From Isoetes taiwanensis (taxonomy: Eukaryota > Streptophyta > Lycopodiopsida > Isoetales > Isoetaceae), in the NCBI GenBank assembly GCA_021234155.1, contig JAJEKV010000008.1, positions 9,636,445 to 9,700,444 of the forward strand: a stretch of 64,000 bases of DNA, given 5' to 3'. Within the stretch, counting starts at the first letter, position 1. Each line of letters begins with the position of its first letter. A model generated the notes under the pieces. That model saw only the letters and a list, made by a program, of their open reading frames with translations, was not told the origin of the DNA and did no database searches. Position numbers and translations under genes: made by a program. Positions 61,238 to 64,000 of this stretch are shown one piece after another.

Positions 61238-63432
61238 GACTTGGGCATCTCTAGACTCTAGCTCCTTTCTAGGTATCCTGGCAATAGGGAGTGTCAATGT
61301 GGCGGCTATATAAGTCAAACTCTATTAGAAGGACACAGAATTAGGTCAAGGTTTATGCTTTTGGCATGAGCAGAGGTGTGGACTTGGGTTGCTATGCTGA
61401 GATCTAGATGACTATAATGAAGGGGTGTTCTTGGGCACTTCTATCTAGGAGTAAGGCATCAGCTTTGAGCCGAGAGCAATACTTGTGAGGTACTAATGTG
61501 GGTATGCTTCTATTTATAAACAAACCACAGTTTGGAAAAACAATTCAAGGGTTTGAGCAATTTTGGTCATTTTGAGCTGGGGTTTGACATTTCTAGCCTA
61601 ATTTGAGTCATAAATGGATTCTAGGCTGTCTAACAGTTTTATTGCAACAAATTTCAGGCGATTTGGAGCTCTGTAGCTCCAGTTATGGAGGTTCAAAGTT
61701 TGGAGGTCTCACACATTGCGCCCAGACCAATAATGAACTTTTCATTTTCTGGTCCCGCGCGACGCGAGACATTGGCTCTAAATGGGTTAAACTTGTCCAA
61801 TTTGGGTGATATAAGGTCTAATTCTGCTGGACTCATCGAGTTAGGCAGAATTGACCCCTTATTTGGTCGATTTGGAGCTGTTTTGGGCACTTTTGGGGCA
61901 TGGTCTCACACGTTGCGCCCACACCAATAATGAACTTTTCATTTTCGGTCCTGGCGCGACGTGTGAGACATCCTCTCGAATTGGCCTAGAATGTCCGTTT
62001 TGACTAAAACAAAAGCTAAAACTTACTAACTCAACTTAATTAAGTAACTTCATACACTTATAACTTACTCTACAACACTTTGTATTAAACAAAATTTTAT
62101 CATTTACGAAATTAATAAGGCTCTTTCTTCATTAGAGTTACTCCCTTGGCGTGTACTGTGCAGGCTGTTGAGTCTTCAAAATGTTGGACCAGCTTCTGCT
62201 CTGCTGCTTCTTGAACCTTGGTCTCCCCGCTCTCGCTCGCCCTCTCCTCTTCTTGTATCTCTCGCTCTATCTCGCCAGACACTTCTTGGGTCTAATATAC
62301 AAATCTAACTAATCCTTACCTTAAAACTCGATCTAGCATGTTACCTTTTTTGAAATTCATCAAGTATTAAGGTGTTTATGGCCTAATGTCTTAGAAAAGA
62401 TTTGGCTCAACTGCTTTTAGTCTTTTTTATGTTCCAATTAAACTTTAATTACTAGCTTAGCATATACTACAAAAATGAGAAAAAAAAAAATTTCCCACTT
62501 TTCGAGGTTTGAGGATCCTATCAAGTTAGTACTACTTGGGAGCATGGCCGCTGCTTTGCTCTTGGTCTCCAAGAACATTGCTCGATACCATTGTGACGCC
62601 CCCTACTCATATACTGGTGCACTCACCGTGATACAAACAGGAGTTCATCCCCATACCAGCTCCATGCTAATATAGGGCCCTCCACGTATCACTTTGCAAC
62701 CTTGAGGAGTTCCAAAGGGAAGAATGAAGGGGTCATTTACCCCCTGCCTCCCTCGGGGCCTACCTAGTGCGGAAGCGTAAACATACATGTCGAAGAGTAC
62801 ATACATCAACATCATATGACCATCACGGGATGGTTCACCACATATATCTGCATAGACAAAGATCAAGACATCACATAGGGAATCCTACCCAAAGCTCGCA
62901 TTAACCGATGGACCGACAAGCTTGGGTCTCCGTGAGGTCATTGCGCATTTAATTCATGGCAATGGATTTGGGCTGCATAAGAACATGGCTTAGGGTAGTC
63001 CACTCCATCCGCCCCCTCCCAGTACACTTTGCAAAGTAGGTTGAAAAGTGTTGGGACCTGACCAGCCACGGGATGCATAGCCAAAGGGGCTATTCTTGGG
63101 TTGCATCTCCCGATTCCGATGGGGCAGGTAGGGATCTCTCCCTCCAGAGATCTACATGCTGACTCAAGGTGACTAGAGGGCCACTGCCCTTATTCGACTT
63201 GAACCCAATGGAGAGTGACGCATCACTCCACGGGTGTCGAGCCCATGCCTTGCCCACACGCAGTGGCAAGCCATCAGACCTAGTCCACAATGATCCCCGG
63301 TAGGCCTTACACACCAGAGGGATCGTTCAAGATTCAGAACACGAACCTCCTTATAAGCCAGTCTGGCCCTTCACCCACAACCAGGTGTGGTTCTTGTACA
63401 CAGGCCGAATTTACAGTGTGCTAAAGAGGCTA
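61238..63432 (-). repeat. LTR array unit 9, truncated inside its LTR
   Basis: Hairpins at about 61706-61770 (degenerate arm gacgcgagac) and 61913-61979. LTR starts about 62592 and breaks off at 63432 in gtgctaaagaggcta, where a different LTR-like sequence begins. Shares the 56490-type deletion with unit 7 near 61375. Confidence 0.85.
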
Positions 63433-64000
63433 TGTGACGTTCCATGTAGTTATACGGTCTCCGTCACGTATTTATACGGGACACGTACAAATACAAGCAC
63501 GTCACCACGCTACCATGGGGGTAGGGGAACTTAATTGCAACCTAGGGGGTTACCTTAAAAAGGATTAAATTAGCTATGCTAATTTAACACATTAATAATA
63601 ATAACCTATAACCTAGGAAATTAGGCTAATTACCATTTGGGAGCAGGCCCACCGCCCCAATCGATTGGGCAAAGATGGGGATTGCCAAGTTTGGATGCCA
63701 ACTTGACCCCTATCCCTGGGATTGACTCCTGAAGATCGACCAAGGAAGGCCAGGAGCTGAGCGCCATCATACACCTGCAGAGAATCACCATAACGATTAA
63801 GTCCCTCGTGAGGCAACAAATTCTCTCAACTCCCGGGAGATGGAGGCCCCATGGAAATGAGTCCAGCCGTTAATCTGTAGGTGGCTATGTGAATTCTAGA
63901 TAACGCTTGGTTGTGTCCGTTTCTCTGTTCTCTTTGTGATTCAATCATAGAAACTAACCCTTGATTGTACAAGCCTCTTTATATTCGATTCTGGTTTCTA
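63433..64000. mobile_element. Different LTR-like sequence interrupting the array
   Basis: Begins TGTGACGTTCC right where unit 9's LTR breaks. The start resembles the array LTR (TGTGACGTCCC, then ..tatacggt), but the rest is unrelated, including ctaatttaacacattaataa and ctattccctggg-like text. It is probably the edge of a second LTR family inserted into the array, and runs off the window. No primer-binding site is visible, so orientation is unknown. Confidence 0.5.

Larger units (their letters stand above)
41641..63432 (-). repeat. Tandem array of nine LTR-plus-internal units, about 2.45 kb each
   Basis: Landmark gacttgggca recurs at 41641, 44116, 46564, 49006, 51474, 53914, 56352, 58791 and 61238, giving periods of 2438-2475 bp. 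In plus order each unit has gag-start remnant, two hairpin blocks, a short E/R/Q-rich minus frame, an A-rich run, the reverse complement of a tRNA-iMet primer-binding site (gctctgatacca; sense TGGTATCAGAGC), an LTR starting TGTGACGTC and ending near AACTACCA (about 0.83-0.87 kb), then ctaccccccttccc, which on minus is a purine tract upstream of the next LTR. So LTR and shortened internal region alternate head to tail on minus. The array lacks protease, reverse transcriptase, RNase H and integrase, so it depended on other elements or on recombination. Confidence 0.9.

Noticed and set aside
41641-63432. CRISPR array or classic centromeric satellite
   Set aside because: Units are 2.45 kb with LTR and primer-binding-site features and no short repeat-spacer pattern.
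41641-63432. C-to-T deamination of methylated cytosines as the explanation of copy differences
   Set aside because: The differences at CAG/CTG are mainly indels and changes to CG-containing strings, not TAG/CAA/TTG/CTA.

Overview
The window looks like nuclear DNA of a large, transposon-rich land plant. Evidence: multi-exon gene pieces with GT..AG introns, Mutator-like elements carrying gene fragments, LINEs, and LTR elements primed by initiator-Met tRNA. A fern or lycophyte is possible, but the sequence alone does not settle the species. No bacterial, organellar, CRISPR or rRNA signal was seen. Most open frames are chance frames inside introns and repeats.

Layout. (1) About 1.36-7.83 kb: exons of an unidentified host gene on the minus strand. 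A 1.1-kb Mutator-like element (2915-4022) lies inside it. The element has long terminal inverted repeats, a near-perfect 9-bp target duplication, and a first exon resembling plant TONSOKU (TSK/BRU1). (2) 8.0-9.4 kb: short repeats and a foldback. (3) 9.5-14.0 kb: broken LINE copies with endonuclease and reverse transcriptase on plus, each followed by its 3'-terminal protein region on minus. (4) A direct segmental duplication, 12570-23319 and 32056-39120. It carries the LINE 3' half and the last exons of a second unidentified host gene. Copy 1 alone has a 3.68-kb inverted-repeat element (16517-20197) with a 9-bp target duplication. That element carries at least seven coiled-coil exons with splice sites. 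Copy 2 keeps the empty site. (5) 23.6-25.2 kb: tandem units of roughly 430 bp. (6) About 26.3-30.1 kb: the most complete LINE, on minus. (7) 29.9-32.05 kb: tandem repeats and a LINE ORF1-like coiled coil. (8) About 39.07-41.72 kb: an open, polar minus-strand region, probably decayed gag of an LTR element. (9) 41641-63432: nine head-to-tail units of about 2.45 kb. Each is an LTR (about 0.83-0.87 kb), a primer-binding site and a short internal region with two near-palindromic 67-nt hairpins. The array is cut at 63433 by another LTR-like sequence.

A cross-cutting observation affects every gene call. Paralogous copies in this window differ mostly at CAG and CTG triplets, with indels and substitutions rather than C-to-T changes. 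This fits systematic base-calling or consensus error at CHG-methylated sites in a long-read assembly. Many frameshifts may therefore not be biological, and broken frames here are weak evidence of pseudogenes.
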